From the NCBI GenBank assembly GCA_963678705.1, contig OY783206.1:17185807-17249806 (forward strand): DNA of 64,000 nucleotides, in the 5' to 3' direction. The stretch comes from Panorpa germanica. Taxonomy: Eukaryota > Arthropoda > Insecta > Mecoptera > Panorpidae. The notes below the pieces were generated by a model that saw nothing but the letters and a program-made list of their open reading frames with translations, had not been told where the DNA came from and searched no databases. Below, piece after piece: positions 47,871 through 59,179 of this stretch (the stretch's first letter is position 1; the number at the start of each line of letters is the position of its first letter). The position numbers were made by a program, and so were the translations under genes.

Positions 47871-48040
47871 TAAATTTTACTTAATTTCTATTACATATCA
47901 TGAGTTTTTTGTCTGGAACGTGTTCGTTTCCTATTCAGTCGTTCATAGGAAAGGCCCTTTTTATGACCTACAGAGATCGCAACGACGGTTCAGTGCTGAA
48001 TTAAAAGCGGAGTCGGTTTATGATTTATGACCGGAGTTAT
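47853..48040. repeat. Dispersed repeat D, second copy
   Basis: Matches 28744-28925 with a few indels, from CCAATAAACATTTTGGAG to GACCGGAGTTATAAA. Confidence 0.7.
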
Positions 48041-48437
48041 AAACTTGACACTAGCAGGGGTATAAAACTTGATGGAATTCTACTTTTTAGAGTCTGCAAA
48101 ATATAAATATTTAAATGAAGAAATAAATAGATGTAATCTTTAGTACGGATCGTGATTTTTTTAATGAATATTATTCATCTTCAACAATACTCGTTATATT
48201 AGTTTTTTACATTGTTTTGGTGATTCAAAAATCCACGATCGGCAGGTCTGCGTTAGGTTTAAAACCTCTGTCCTAGCATCGTATAAGTTATAAACTTGAC
48301 ACTAGCAGGGATGGCAGGGGTATAAAACTTAATGGAATTCTACTTTTTAGAGTCTGCAAAATATAAATATTCAAATGAAGAAATAAATAGATGTAATCTT
48401 TAGTACGGATCGTGATTTTTTTAATGAATATTATTCA
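48038..48437. repeat. Partial tandem duplication upstream of Copia, about 250-bp period
   Basis: 48038-48185 recurs at 48288-48437 (TTGACACTAGCAGGG ... GGATCGTGATTTTTTT), with a small insertion (ATGGCAGG) in the second copy. The intervening 100 bases match the reverse complement of about 20640-20735. No LTR is visible here, although this is where a Copia 5' LTR would be expected. Confidence 0.75.
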
Positions 48438-48551
48438 TTTTCAACAAAGTAATAAAGACTTTTAGTGGTGAACATAACCTTAAAAAAAAAACGTGGCTCT
48501 TGAAACTGTTTCTGTTCTTCTTTGTGTTTTAAGTGTTCTCAACGAATATAA

Positions 48552-51500
48552 ATGGCATCGAATAATTCACTGGCATTAATCGAGAAGTTAACCGGCCGTG
48601 AAAACTATTCGACTTGGCAATTCGCAGTGAAAACATACCTACAACACGAAGAACTATGGGATTGCATTGAGGTTAACCCGGCGTCACCCGCAGATTCAAA
48701 ACGTGATACAAAAGCGAAAACAAAGATAATTCTTTTGGTTGATTCGATCAATTACGTTTATATCCATGAGGAAAACACGGCCAAATGAGTTTGGAACAAA
48801 TTGGCCGCAGCGTTCGACGACTCCGGACTTACACGCCGAGTTTGTCTGCTGCGTGATTTATGTAACACATCGCTCAGTGGATGTCAAAATATAGAAGAGT
48901 ATGTGAGCAAAATTATGTCAACAGCTCACAAGCTGCGCAACATTGGCTTTAAAGTGGACGACGAGTGGCTCGGGACATGTCTGCTCTCCGGTCTGCCCGA
49001 TTCATATCAACCAATAATTATTGCGATCGAAAGCTCTGGCACAAAAATAACTGCAGACAGTGTTAAAGCAAAACTAATGCAAGATGTTAGAAATTCAGAC
49101 AACAACACAACGGCTTTTGCTGTCAACAAGAAGTTTCATAACAACTCTGTAAACAAGAAGTTCTACAAGGGTCCGAGATGTTATTTCTGCAATCAATATT
49201 GACATAAACGCTCTGAATGCAACAAATACAAACCCATAAACAAGACACAGAAACCTAGCTCTTCTTATGCTGCTGTGTTTGTTGCATCATCCCACTATGA
49301 TGATGCTTGGTACATAGACTCCGGTGCTTCGGCACATATGACTAAGACCAAGAATATAATTGTAAAGGAAACTACCCCTATAACAAAGAACATTCGTGCT
49401 GCTGATAACAAAGTGTTATCTGTGCAAAGCTCAGGAGATGTCAGCTTAAATATTTATGACCAAAACGGGCAAGAGAATAAGATTCTGTTCACAAATGTCT
49501 TATATATTCCTGAATTGGCAACTAATCTGATATCTGTAAGCCAAATTATTAAAAATGGAGGCTAAGTGAAATTTGATACCTCAGGCTGTGTGATCATGAA
49601 CAGCAAGAATCAAATAAAAGCAACTGCGAGCATTGTAAATAACATGTACCGGCTGAACATGCCTGAAAGCCTTGCGCACATGTCCAGTGTTGAACATGAA
49701 CAAGATCCTTTTTGCTGGCACCAGAGGATGGGACATCTTAATTTCCAAACTTTGAAAAAATTGTCTGATAACACAGAGCATTTAACTTTCTCAGGAAAAA
49801 CAGAAAATCTGACATGCATAACTTGTAAAGAAGGAAAGCAGACACGGTTACCTTTTAAAAGTAATGGATTAAGAGTCACCAAACCCCTAGAACTGGTTCA
49901 TTCTGACGTATGTGGACCAATGGAAACCCAGTCTCTCGGTGGGAGCAGATATTTTTTAACCTTCCTAGATGAATATTCCAAAAAGATTTCAGTATACTTT
50001 CTTCACAACAAGTCTGAAGTGCTCAGTAAATTCAAAGAATTCAAGCAAGAAGTTGAAAATTAATTTGATGCTCATATAAAGGTTCTTCGTACAGACAACG
50101 GACTTGAATACGATAACAAAGCCTTCTCTGATTACCTGAAAGGTGCCGGAATCATCCATCGAACCACCACACCATACACGCCTGAACAGAATGGGACTGC
50201 GGAACGCATGAATCGGACACTGGTTGAAAAAGCGAAGTGCATGCTACTCAACGCTGGTCTGCCGAAGTTGTATTGGGCAGATGCAATACACACTGCTGCT
50301 TACATCATCAATCGTTTCCCAACCAGATCCGTAGCTTTCAAGACTCCTATGAAAATGTGGTCTGGACGCAAACCAAATGTTAATCATATGCGTATATTTG
50401 GCTGCGAGGCAATGGTTCATCTACCTAAAGAAAAACGAAGAAAATGGGACTCAAAGGCTCACAGAATGATTTTCATCGGATACTGTGACCATACAAAAGG
50501 ATACAGATTCACATTACTAAATACTAGAAAGGTAATAAAGAGCAGAGATGCTACATTTCTTGAATCCTCAGTGAAGAGAGACTTTGTTTCGGTAGAATTG
50601 TATGAGACAGAAACTGAAAATGACAAAACAAATACAAAAAAAGAAGATGTAAGAGAAAAAGCAAAAACGAAAGAGGACAGCTTGATTGACAATGACACAA
50701 ATCTAGAAAGTTCATATGAGACAGAAAAAGGAAACAGGTCAACATCCGACAGTGTATACTTACCTAACACCAGTATTGATTCTCCTCCTGTCAGTAATGT
50801 GACATTGAGACCAAGAAATAAAACAAAAAATAAGAATTTCAACTGTCCATGTACTGAAGAACATACTCATCTGTGTTTATTCTCATCCTGTGTTCCTGTA
50901 ACATATGAAGAAGCAGTACATTCAACAAATAAAAATGAATGGATAAAGTCAATCAATGAAGAACTTGATGCTCATAAGAAAAATGAAACCTGGACATTGA
51001 TAGAAAAACCTTCAAATGCCAAAGTGATCGGCAGTAAATGGGTGTTCCGAATAAAGGAAGAGTCAACGGGTTCACGGTTCAAATCGAGACTTTGTGCTAA
51101 GGGATTTGCACAAACCGCAGGTATTGACTACACAGAAACCTTCGCTCCGACTGTAAAGTATGATTCAATACGTTTATTGCTTTCCATGGCTGTTCAAAAT
51201 AAACTTAAAATCTTACAACTTGATGTAAAAACTGCATTTTTATATGGTGAACTTGAAGAGACCATTCTTATGTCTCCGCCTGAAGGTCTATCCTGTAAAA
51301 ACAACATGGTATGCAAGCTCAACAAGTCGCTGTATGGTTTAAAGCAAGCTTCTAGAAGCTGGAATAAGAAATTTGACTCAATATTAAAGAAATTTAGCTT
51401 CATCAACAGCAAAGCTGATCAATGTGTGTATGTTGGTCATGTCAATAATGAGAAATGTTATCTTTGTCTGTATGTGGATAATGGCCTACTATTTTCTAAA

Positions 51501-52404
51501 ACTGAATCCACTCAGAAAGAAATAACCAAAGAACTACAATCTGTACTGGAAGTAAAAATATTGATAACACCAAGTAATTTTGTGGGCTTGCAAATTGAGA
51601 TATTTAGCAACGGTATTTTTATACATCAGACCAAGTATGTTGAACAACTGTTAGAGAAGTTTAACATGACTGATGCTAACCCGAACACTGTTCCAGTGGA
51701 CCCTCATGTCAAGCTACAAAAGGGAGATGGAGAACCAGAGAAAAACTATCCATACAGAGAAGCTGTGGGTTCTCTTATGCATCTGGCTACAGTCAGTCGA
51801 CCAGAAATTATGTTTGCCGTAAGCCTAGTGAGTCGATTTTTAAGTTGCTATAACAAATCACACTGGAATGCTGTCACGAAGATCTTCAAGTACCTGAAGG
51901 ATACTAAAGATTATGGCCTGAACTACTCATCAACATCAGAGCCACCAGCTGTTACTGGTTATAGTAATGCTGATTATGCAAATGATATTGATACAAGACG
52001 CTCAGTTACTGGCTACGTCTTCATAAAGAATGGTGCTGCTTGTGACATGGTCCAGCCAACGCCAACAGACGGTTGCTCTGTCAACAACAGAAGCTGAATT
52101 TATGGCAGCCTGTGCTGCAACAAAAGAAGCTATGTGCATAAAACAAGTGTTATGTGATATTGGTGAATATAAACAAGACATTATGTGTTTACATTTCGAC
52201 AATCAAAGTGTCATCAGTGTAATCAAAAATATAAATTTTCATAAAAGATGTAAACATATTGATATTAAGTATCACTTCATTAAAGAAAAATATTCTCAAA
52301 AGATTATAGATCTTAAATCTGTAAGCACTGCTGATCAATATGCAGATATATTAACTAAAGCATTGTCAAAAGATAAGATGAAGATTCCAATTCTTAAGAT
52401 CTAA
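48552..52404 (+). pseudogene. Copia gag-pol polyprotein, multiply interrupted
   Basis: One frame runs from MASNNSLALIEKLTGRENYS with in-frame stops at 48786, 49200, 49563 and 50061, then changes frame near 52040. Domains: gag to about 49130; zinc knuckle CYFCNQY/HKRSEC split by the second stop; protease WYIDSGASAHMT at about 49308; integrase with HQRMGHL, VHSDVCGP, RTDNGLEYD and NGTAERMNRTLVE; reverse transcriptase with WVFRIKEE, LDVKTAFLYGEL and SLYGLKQASR; RNase H with ALSTTEAEFMA. The RT active site reads YVDN (about 51471), where Copia enzymes have YVDD, so a metal-binding Asp is lost as well. The element is dead. Confidence 0.92.
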
Positions 52405-52545
52405 ACTTGGTATGTTTAACTACAACTCTTTTGTTAAGTGATATGTTAGAATATCTTGTAGTATAACTTGATTAATATTTTCATGTTTTTTTTTGACACT
52501 TAATTAATTATAATTTGTTGTTAGAATGTCTAAATTTAGAGGGAG

Positions 52546-52757
52546 TGTTGGATTTAAATTTAGCGCCCTCTCGGGATTGACACTACTACTCTTCTATCTT
52601 TCTTTTTACACTCGGTAATACTGTAGGTAATACTGTACTCTGTAATACTGTACTATGTAATTCTATACTCCGTGACTTCTTAATGCAAGTGTACATTTAG
52701 TTAATAAAATAAACCTGATTAATATAAAATATTAGTTTATTTCTGCTAAATATAACA
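52546..52757 (+). repeat. Copia 3' LTR
   Basis: It begins TGTTGGA directly after the purine tract and ends TATAACA at the junction with C', giving TG...CA ends and 212 bases. It contains GTAATACTGTA repeats (52614-52660) and AATAAAATAAACC, a possible polyadenylation signal. Confidence 0.8.
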
Positions 52758-53206
52758 TTACCGTCTCACTAAATTATTTATATTGTATACTGTGAAACTT
52801 CACCATTATATCGTAGATTTAAACGGCTCTTATAAACTCTCATAAAGCATGAGAGGCTGACCTACGCACTCTTGCAATTTGAACTAAACATGCAGGGCTT
52901 GTTCTATCATGTCCAGTGAGTGATTAAAAATGATTTTATTTTCTGTGTGCATTTCCATTGTGCGTTTTTGTTAGGTTTTGCAATCCTGATATTAATATAG
53001 GGATTCTAACATGTTGTCACGTTTTTTTAGTTTTTGAATTACGTATTAGCGAACTAAGGATGCTCTCACACAGTGACTGTAGCATTGATTCGCATTAGCA
53101 CACTTTAGCATGAGCTCAAGTTTCTACTATAATATTTAGGAATACACCACAGTATTAACAATCCGCTGTCCATGAAATCGTACATACAAAGTGAACCGCA
53201 ATCGTT
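52758..53206. repeat. Duplicated segment C, distal copy (C')
   Basis: Matches 34801-35248. It is bounded by the Copia LTR on the left and the Polinton end on the right. No gene is seen. Confidence 0.85.
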
Positions 53207-53733
53207 AGTAGATGAGGAGAGCGGGTTCTGGCTTAAATTTGAAATTGAGATGTAAAGTATTGTGGTGGGGATGCATTTAGGTCACGATATGCAGAGGGGG
53301 CGTGGCTAGACTTGGAAGAATGTAAAAGGGGGTAAGGGTGGGGTGAGGAGTGAGGTGGCGTGGCTAGACAATGGGAGGGTAATAGTGGGGATAATATGAA
53401 AGAGTGAGATAGCGATAATAAGTATTACGTGTGTGTGTTAGTATAAGCAATAGTGGTAAAGAGTGAGATACCGATATTAATTCTTATGTTTGATTTGTTA
53501 TTGGTTATAAGATTATGACAGTGTTAAATTATTTATAACAGTGTATTTATAACGCATTTCTTCGAATTCAGAAATTTGCAAACAGCGCATGTTCTCATGG
53601 GAAACTTTTTAGTTCGAATGTAACTTGAAGCACACGTGTTAGCCGGCGTCAGCACATTTTCTCATGAGAACTTCGTATATAAATTATTCTTATGGGAACG
53701 TGTTGAATACAAGCGAATATTTTCCAAACGTAG
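53207..53733. repeat. Polinton left terminal region (presumed TIR)
   Basis: Non-coding and G-rich on this strand, unlike the surroundings. It has internal near-repeats: GGCGTGGCTAGAC at about 53299 and 53353, and AGAGTGAGATA at about 53401 and 53459. It should recur inverted at the right end, outside the window, so the TIR length cannot be measured here. Confidence 0.55.
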
Positions 53734-53850
53734 ACAAATTTTTTTGTATATAAATTATTCTTATGCAATAGTGAAGTTATTGAAATATTAGACTCGGACG
53801 ATGAAACTGTACAAGTGTTAGACTCTGATGACGAAATTGTAAAAGTATAA
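53734..53850 (+). CDS. Short acidic ORF with two SUMO-interaction-like motifs
   Basis: This frame, open from a stop at 53731-53733 to TAA at 53848-53850, reads EVIEILDSDDE then TVQVLDSDDEIVKV. A hydrophobic V/I-x-V/I core followed by Asp/Ser/Glu matches the SUMO-interaction motif consensus, in tandem. There is no ATG in frame, so it would need splicing from upstream (an AG at about 53769 could serve as acceptor) or is the 3' end of a lost gene. It lies just upstream of the polymerase. The function is inferred from motif only. Confidence 0.35.
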   Translation, partial: TNFFVYKLFLCNSEVIEILDSDDETVQVLDSDDEIVKV

Positions 53851-53957
53851 CATAGTGATTAATGCATATTTTTTATGTAAAATTCTATAAATAAATGAAC
53901 TTTTAAAAACAATTGTGATTTATATTTTGATTTTCAAACTGAAATATATAATTTACA

Positions 53958-56900
53958 ATGGATAACGGTTGTAAGATTATTAAGCATATGAGAACAATTA
54001 TTGAACATTTGAATAGTTCAAATTATTCAAGTATTCAGTGGAAAAAGTGGTCTGATTATAATAAAATAAATATAAAGTTGTTAAATAAGTTATTAAAAAA
54101 TAATAAAAATACCTATTCAATTGGATACAAGCGAAGCATTGAAAGCAATATAAGTGTCTTAAAATATTTTCAAACATTGTTAGAAAATAAACAAAAAGTT
54201 GGAGGAGGAACTATAAATAGTTTAAAACTGGATAACGGTTGTAAGATTATTAAGCATATGAGAACAATTATTGAACATTTGAATAGTTCAAATTATTCAA
54301 GTATTCAGTGGAAAAAGTGGTCTGATTATAATAAAATAAATATAAAGTTGTTAAATAAGTTATTAAAAAATAATAAAAATACCTATTCAATTGGATATAA
54401 GCGAAGCATTGAAAGCAATATAAGTGTCTTAAAATATTTTCAAACATTGTTAGAAAATAAACAAAAAGTTGGAGGAGGAACTATAAATAGTTTAAAACGT
54501 AGTAATCGAATTAAATGGCAGGAAATAAATTCATCATTTAAAGGACGTGTTAGAACAGGAGTGTTAATTAATTTAAGTCACATTAATCCATTACAATTTT
54601 TGAACGATGCATTTTATATGTTTGCATCTAGAATTAAAAATGCTTTAAAAAAATATAGTGCTTTAAAAGTTAACGTAATATTTTGTGGTGAATTTGTTTT
54701 ACCATCAGCTAAAGAAGAAGAAGAAGAACATATATTTGAATACAAATATTTTAATACTAAAAATAATGAAATTTTTGTATCAACAGATTTAAAACATTGG
54801 TATAAGGAAAATGTTATTGATGTTGTATTAAAAGATTTAGAAACTTTTCAAGAAAATCAAAGTGGATGGGCTCTATATAAAATAGTGAATATGATAGTAA
54901 ATATAAATCAATTTGTTCCATTTTATGGTTCATCATTTATTGACTTACCAGTTGAAATAAAACGAAAAAAGGCTGTAATAAATGTTCAGAATGAAGATGA
55001 CAAATGTTTTGTATGGGCAGTATTATCAGCGCTTTATCCAGCAAAATATAATGCTGAAAAAGTATCGTCTTATAAGAGATATGTAAATTGTCTTAATTTA
55101 AATGGTATTAAATTTCTAATGACGTTATCACAAGTTTCAAAATTTGAAAAACTAAATAATATAACAATAAATGTGTATATTTTAAAAAAGAACAAGAAAA
55201 CTTTTGTAACTATTCCTGTATATGTAAGTAAAATATATGAAAGTAAACATATACATTTATTAATGATTCAAAGTGATTATGAAGTAGAAGATGAAGAAGA
55301 AGAAGAAGAAGAAGAAGAAGATGTTGTTGAAAGTAATAATGAGGAATGTGACAATAAAATAAAATTTCATTTTTGTTGGATAAAGAATTTATCAAGACTT
55401 GTTAGTAATCAACTTTCAAAAACAAAATGTAAGAAATTTATATGTGATCGATGTTTACATTTCTTTAGATATGAGTACAAGTTTAAGGAACATTTACAAG
55501 ACTGTGTTAGATTAGGTCTAAGACCAGTTAAACCGATAATGCCAGATGAAAATTCTAATATACTTGAGTTTAAAAACTTTAAGAGAAAAATTAGAAATGC
55601 ATGTGTTATTTATGCAGACTTTGAAAGTATATTGGATAGTAATGTGACAAATATTGAAACCAAGGGGGTATATCAAACACATATTGCACATAGCGTTGGA
55701 TATTATGTAAAATATTCATATGATGACTCTAAATCTTATTATAATAGTTATCGTGGTGAAGATTGCGTTCAGTGGTTTGTAAATGAATTAAAAGAGATTG
55801 CTTATAATGTTGAGGATATAATAAAAAATGTATTACCAATGAAAACATTGACGGCTCAACAAAAGATTGAATATTTAAATGCAATAAATTGTCATATATG
55901 TGAAAAACCGTTGCAACAAGACCGTGTTCGAGATCATTGTCATTTAACAGGAAATTATAGAGGACCAGCTCATAATGAATGTAATTTAAATTATAATGAA
56001 AGTTATGTGATTCCAATAATTTTTCACAATTTATCATCTTATGATGCACATTTTATAATAATTGATTTAGCTACCGGAATAAGTGAAAGAACCTCTGTGC
56101 TACCAATTAATAAAGAAAAATATATTTCATTTACGAAATATGTGTATGGAACTAATATTTCATTAAGATTTATTGATTCATATCGATTTATGGCTAGTTC
56201 TTTAAGTAATTTAGCATCTTATTTACCAAATAATAAACTAAAAAATTTAAAATCAGAATTTAACAATTTAAGCAATGAAGAATTTACTTTGTTAAGTAAA
56301 AAAGGTGTATTTCCTTATGATTATATAAATTCCTGGGAAAAGTTAAATGAGACAGCTTTACCACCTCAGGATAATTTTTTTAATTTATTAAATGATAGTA
56401 ACTTATCAGATACAGATTACAAACATGCACAAGACATATGGAATACATTTCATATCAAAACACTTGGTGAATATTCAGATTTATACTTAAAAACCGATGT
56501 GTTATTACTTTGTGACATATTTGAAAATTTTCGAGATAATTGTTTAGACACGTATAAATTAGATCCAGTGCATTATGTTTCTGCCCCAGGCTTAGCATGG
56601 GATTCTATGTTAAAAATAACAAAAATTAAACTTGAATTGTTTACTGATATAAATATGTGGCTATTTATAGAGAAGGGTATCAGAGGTGGTATAAGTCAAT
56701 GTTCAAACAGATATGCAGAGGCCAATAACAAATACATGAATGAAAAGTATTAACCTGAATTACCTTCTAAATATCTAATGTATTTGGATGTTAATAACTT
56801 ATACGGTCATGCAATGTCTCAATTCCTACCATATGGAAATTTTAAATGGTTAAACAACCAAGAAATATTGGAAATAAGTAATACTATATGCAATTTGTCA

Positions 56901-58030
56901 GAAACTAGCAATACTGGTTACATTTTAGAAGTAGATTTAACTTATCCTCAAAGTTTACATAATCTCCATAAAGATTTACCGCTTTGTCCTGAGCATTGTA
57001 TTCCACCGGGAAGTAAACATAAAAAACTTTTAACTACTTTATATGATAAGGAGAAATATATAATTCATTTTAGTAATTTAAAGCAATGTATACATTTAGG
57101 AATGCAAGTGTCAAAAATACATCGAGTTTTAAAATTTAGTCAATCACCGTGGCTAAAAAACTATATCGATTTAAATACAGAAAAAAGAAAAATGGCTACC
57201 AATGATTTTGAAAAAAACTTGTATAAATTAATGAATAATAGTGTATTTGGTAAGACAATGGAAAATGTTAGAAAACATCGTGATATAAAATTAAAAACAA
57301 AATGGGGTGGTCGATATGGAGTAAAAAGTTTAATAGCACGACCTAATTTTCATAGCCGAACAATTTTTAATAAAAATGTTGTGGCTATTGAACTTTTAAA
57401 ACCTAATATTACATTTAATAAACCTATATATGTTGGCTTTTCAATATTAGATTTATCTAAAACAGTAATGTATGATTTTCATTATAATTATATGCAAAAA
57501 GAATTTTTTAATAATAATTTAAAGTTATTATATATTGATACTGACTCGTTAATATATGAAATTATCACATCAGATATTTATGAAACTATAAAACGCGATA
57601 TAAGTAAGTTTGATACAAGTGATTATAAAGAAAACAATCAATATAATATTCCCCGTGTAAATAAAAAGGTATTAGGTTTAATGAAGGATGAAAATAACGG
57701 TAAAATTATGACTCACTTTATAGGACTAAGATCGAAAATGTATACAATAAAAGTTAATCAAATGATATTATAAAAAAAATAAAAGGAGTAAAGACAAGTG
57801 TAGTAAAAAACCATATTTCTTTTGAAGATTATGAAAATTGTTTAAGAACTTTAAATGAAAAAAAATGTACTCAAAGAGGAATAGTTTCAAAATTGCATAA
57901 TGTGTACTCTATTAAGCAAACAAAAATTGCTTTAAGTCCTTTTGATGATAAACGGTGTATTATAAAAAATAGTACTGATACTTTGCCTTGGGGTTTTGAT
58001 AGTTTTAGTGAGAGCGATTTATTGTTATAA
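53958..58030 (+). pseudogene. Polinton protein-primed family B DNA polymerase, interrupted
   Basis: The main replication enzyme. The N-terminal part holds a tandem duplicate (residues 2-181) and a region with NEDDKCFVWAVLSALYP, which is reminiscent of OTU-like cysteine proteases. Next come an acidic run, a C2H2 finger (CDRCLHFF, about residue 497), exonuclease motifs YADFES (about 551), SYDAHF (about 695) and YLKTDVLLLCD (about 845), with a Cys/His cluster CHICEKPL...CHLTGNYRG (about 644-678) between the first two. Polymerase motifs follow: A (YLDVNNLYG, 56781), B (NSVFGKT, about 57238) and C (YIDTDS, about 57531). An in-frame TAA lies at 56751-56753. The frame changes near the A run at 57771-57780, and the C-terminus ends at 58030. 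As read, no complete enzyme is made. Confidence 0.88.
53961..54500 (+). repeat. 270-bp tandem duplication in the polymerase 5' end
   Basis: 53961-54230 and 54231-54500 are in-frame direct copies of 90 codons each. I see one silent-looking difference (C at 54128, T at 54398) apart from the edges. The duplicated unit is a Lys/Asn/Ile-rich helical stretch ending VGGGTINSLK. Confidence 0.95.
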
Positions 58031-58261
58031 GTATATTTTAATGTAAAAATAAATACATATTTATAATAACCAATAGTTTTATTTATTTAAAATGTTATAC
58101 AATATTTTTAGCATCTATCCAACTGTTATGATAGTTTTAGTGAGAGCGATTTATTGTTATAAGTATATTTTTAATGTAAAAATAAATACATATTTATAAT
58201 AACCAATAGTTTTATTTATTTAAAATGTTATACAATATTTTTAGCATCTATCCAACTGTTA
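57997..58261. repeat. 132-bp tandem duplication across the polymerase/integrase 3' junction
   Basis: 57997-58128 recurs at 58129-58261 with one extra T. The unit contains the last codons and stop of the polymerase (plus strand), the short intergenic stretch, and the last codons of the integrase (minus strand). The first copy supplies the polymerase stop (58028-58030) and the second the integrase stop (58228-58230), leaving orphan 3' ends of each gene. Confidence 0.95.
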
Positions 58262-59157
58262 TGAGATTTATCTAAACCTAACCACTTTACAAAAACTCTT
58301 TTTCCTTTTTTCTGTAAAACTTTCTCAACTAGATATATATCTGGATATTTTGTTTTTTGTATTTCTTGTTCGTAAAACGCGCCTGCAATTGATAGGCCAA
58401 GAGAATCAATAAGTAAATATGTGACTGGATTAGTTAGTTGTACTTTTGATATAGTAAATATTTCGGTACCCCAGTTAGGAGTATACCCTTTTGCAAATAA
58501 TGATTTGGTTTTGCTTAAACGAACATAATCTCCGACTTTATATCGACTTAAACCGACCCTTTTTATTCTATTGTATATATTTCCTAATAATTTTTTTTCA
58601 TTTTTTATTGATACTTGAGATGGCTTCATATTAATTGTTGAATGATGAGAATCATTATATTTCTTAACAAGTGCATCAATGTTATTAATCCAATTATAGT
58701 TGCCTTTTATACTAAAATCTTTCCACATGGCATTTTTTAGAGTTCTATTAAATCTTTCAACAATCGATGCTTTCATATTACTAAATGTACTATAATGGTT
58801 TATATCATACGAATCTATAACTTTTTTAAATTCAGTGTTATAAAATTCCTTTCCGTTATCTGTTTGTAAGTTTTTCGGAACCTTATTCTTATTTTTTAAT
58901 AAAATATTTTCAAATGCAACAGTAACGTCTTTTGCAGATTTTGATTTTACTGGAACTGCCCATGCATATTTAGAAAATATATCAATTACTGTGAGTAAAT
59001 ACTTGTAACCTTTGTTTTCTTTTGCATACGGAATCATTTCTACTAAATCAGCTTGCCAAGAATCATTTAGACCTTTTATGATTACATGTCTACACTTATA
59101 GTTTTTAAGTGCAGGTTTATGTAACTCATTAATTATACCTATTTTTGTTTTGCTCAT
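58228..59157 (-). CDS. Polinton integrase (rve core plus chromodomain)
   Basis: 309 codons, intact. It inserts the element DNA into host chromosomes. The catalytic core has the first Asp in WQADLVEMI (about residue 35), the second in LQTDNGKEFY (about 99) and Glu in SIVERFNRTLK (about 135), the D,D-35-E set of retroviral-type integrases. An SH3-like barrel region (YKVGDYVRLSK) follows, and the C-terminus is a chromodomain (DIYLVEKVLQKKGKRVFVKW then LGLDKSHNSWIDA), usual in Polintons and thought to guide target choice. It is convergent with the polymerase gene and begins at the ATG 59157. Confidence 0.92.
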   Translation of the reverse strand: MSKTKIGIINELHKPALKNYKCRHVIIKGLNDSWQADLVEMIPYAKENKGYKYLLTVIDIFSKYAWAVPVKSKSAKDVTVAFENILLKNKNKVPKNLQTDNGKEFYNTEFKKVIDSYDINHYSTFSNMKASIVERFNRTLKNAMWKDFSIKGNYNWINNIDALVKKYNDSHHSTINMKPSQVSIKNEKKLLGNIYNRIKRVGLSRYKVGDYVRLSKTKSLFAKGYTPNWGTEIFTISKVQLTNPVTYLLIDSLGLSIAGAFYEQEIQKTKYPDIYLVEKVLQKKGKRVFVKWLGLDKSHNSWIDAKNIV

Positions 59158-59179
59158 ACTTATTATTACACAAAATTTA

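Larger units (their letters stand above)
48438..52757 (+). mobile_element. Copia-type LTR retrotransposon lacking its 5' LTR
   Basis: The gag-pol order is Copia (gag, protease, integrase, RT, RNase H), followed by a purine tract (TTTAGAGGGAG) and a 3' LTR. I find no matching LTR upstream of gag, so the copy is 5'-truncated or its 5' end has been replaced. The left edge is therefore approximate. The right edge at 52757 is exact from comparison of C with C'. Confidence 0.85.

Noticed and set aside
49581..49882. Minus-strand ORFs within Copia and the Polinton (for example 49610-49882, 50459-50842, 55729-56049)
   Set aside because: They are antisense to recognised integrase, reverse transcriptase and polymerase frames.
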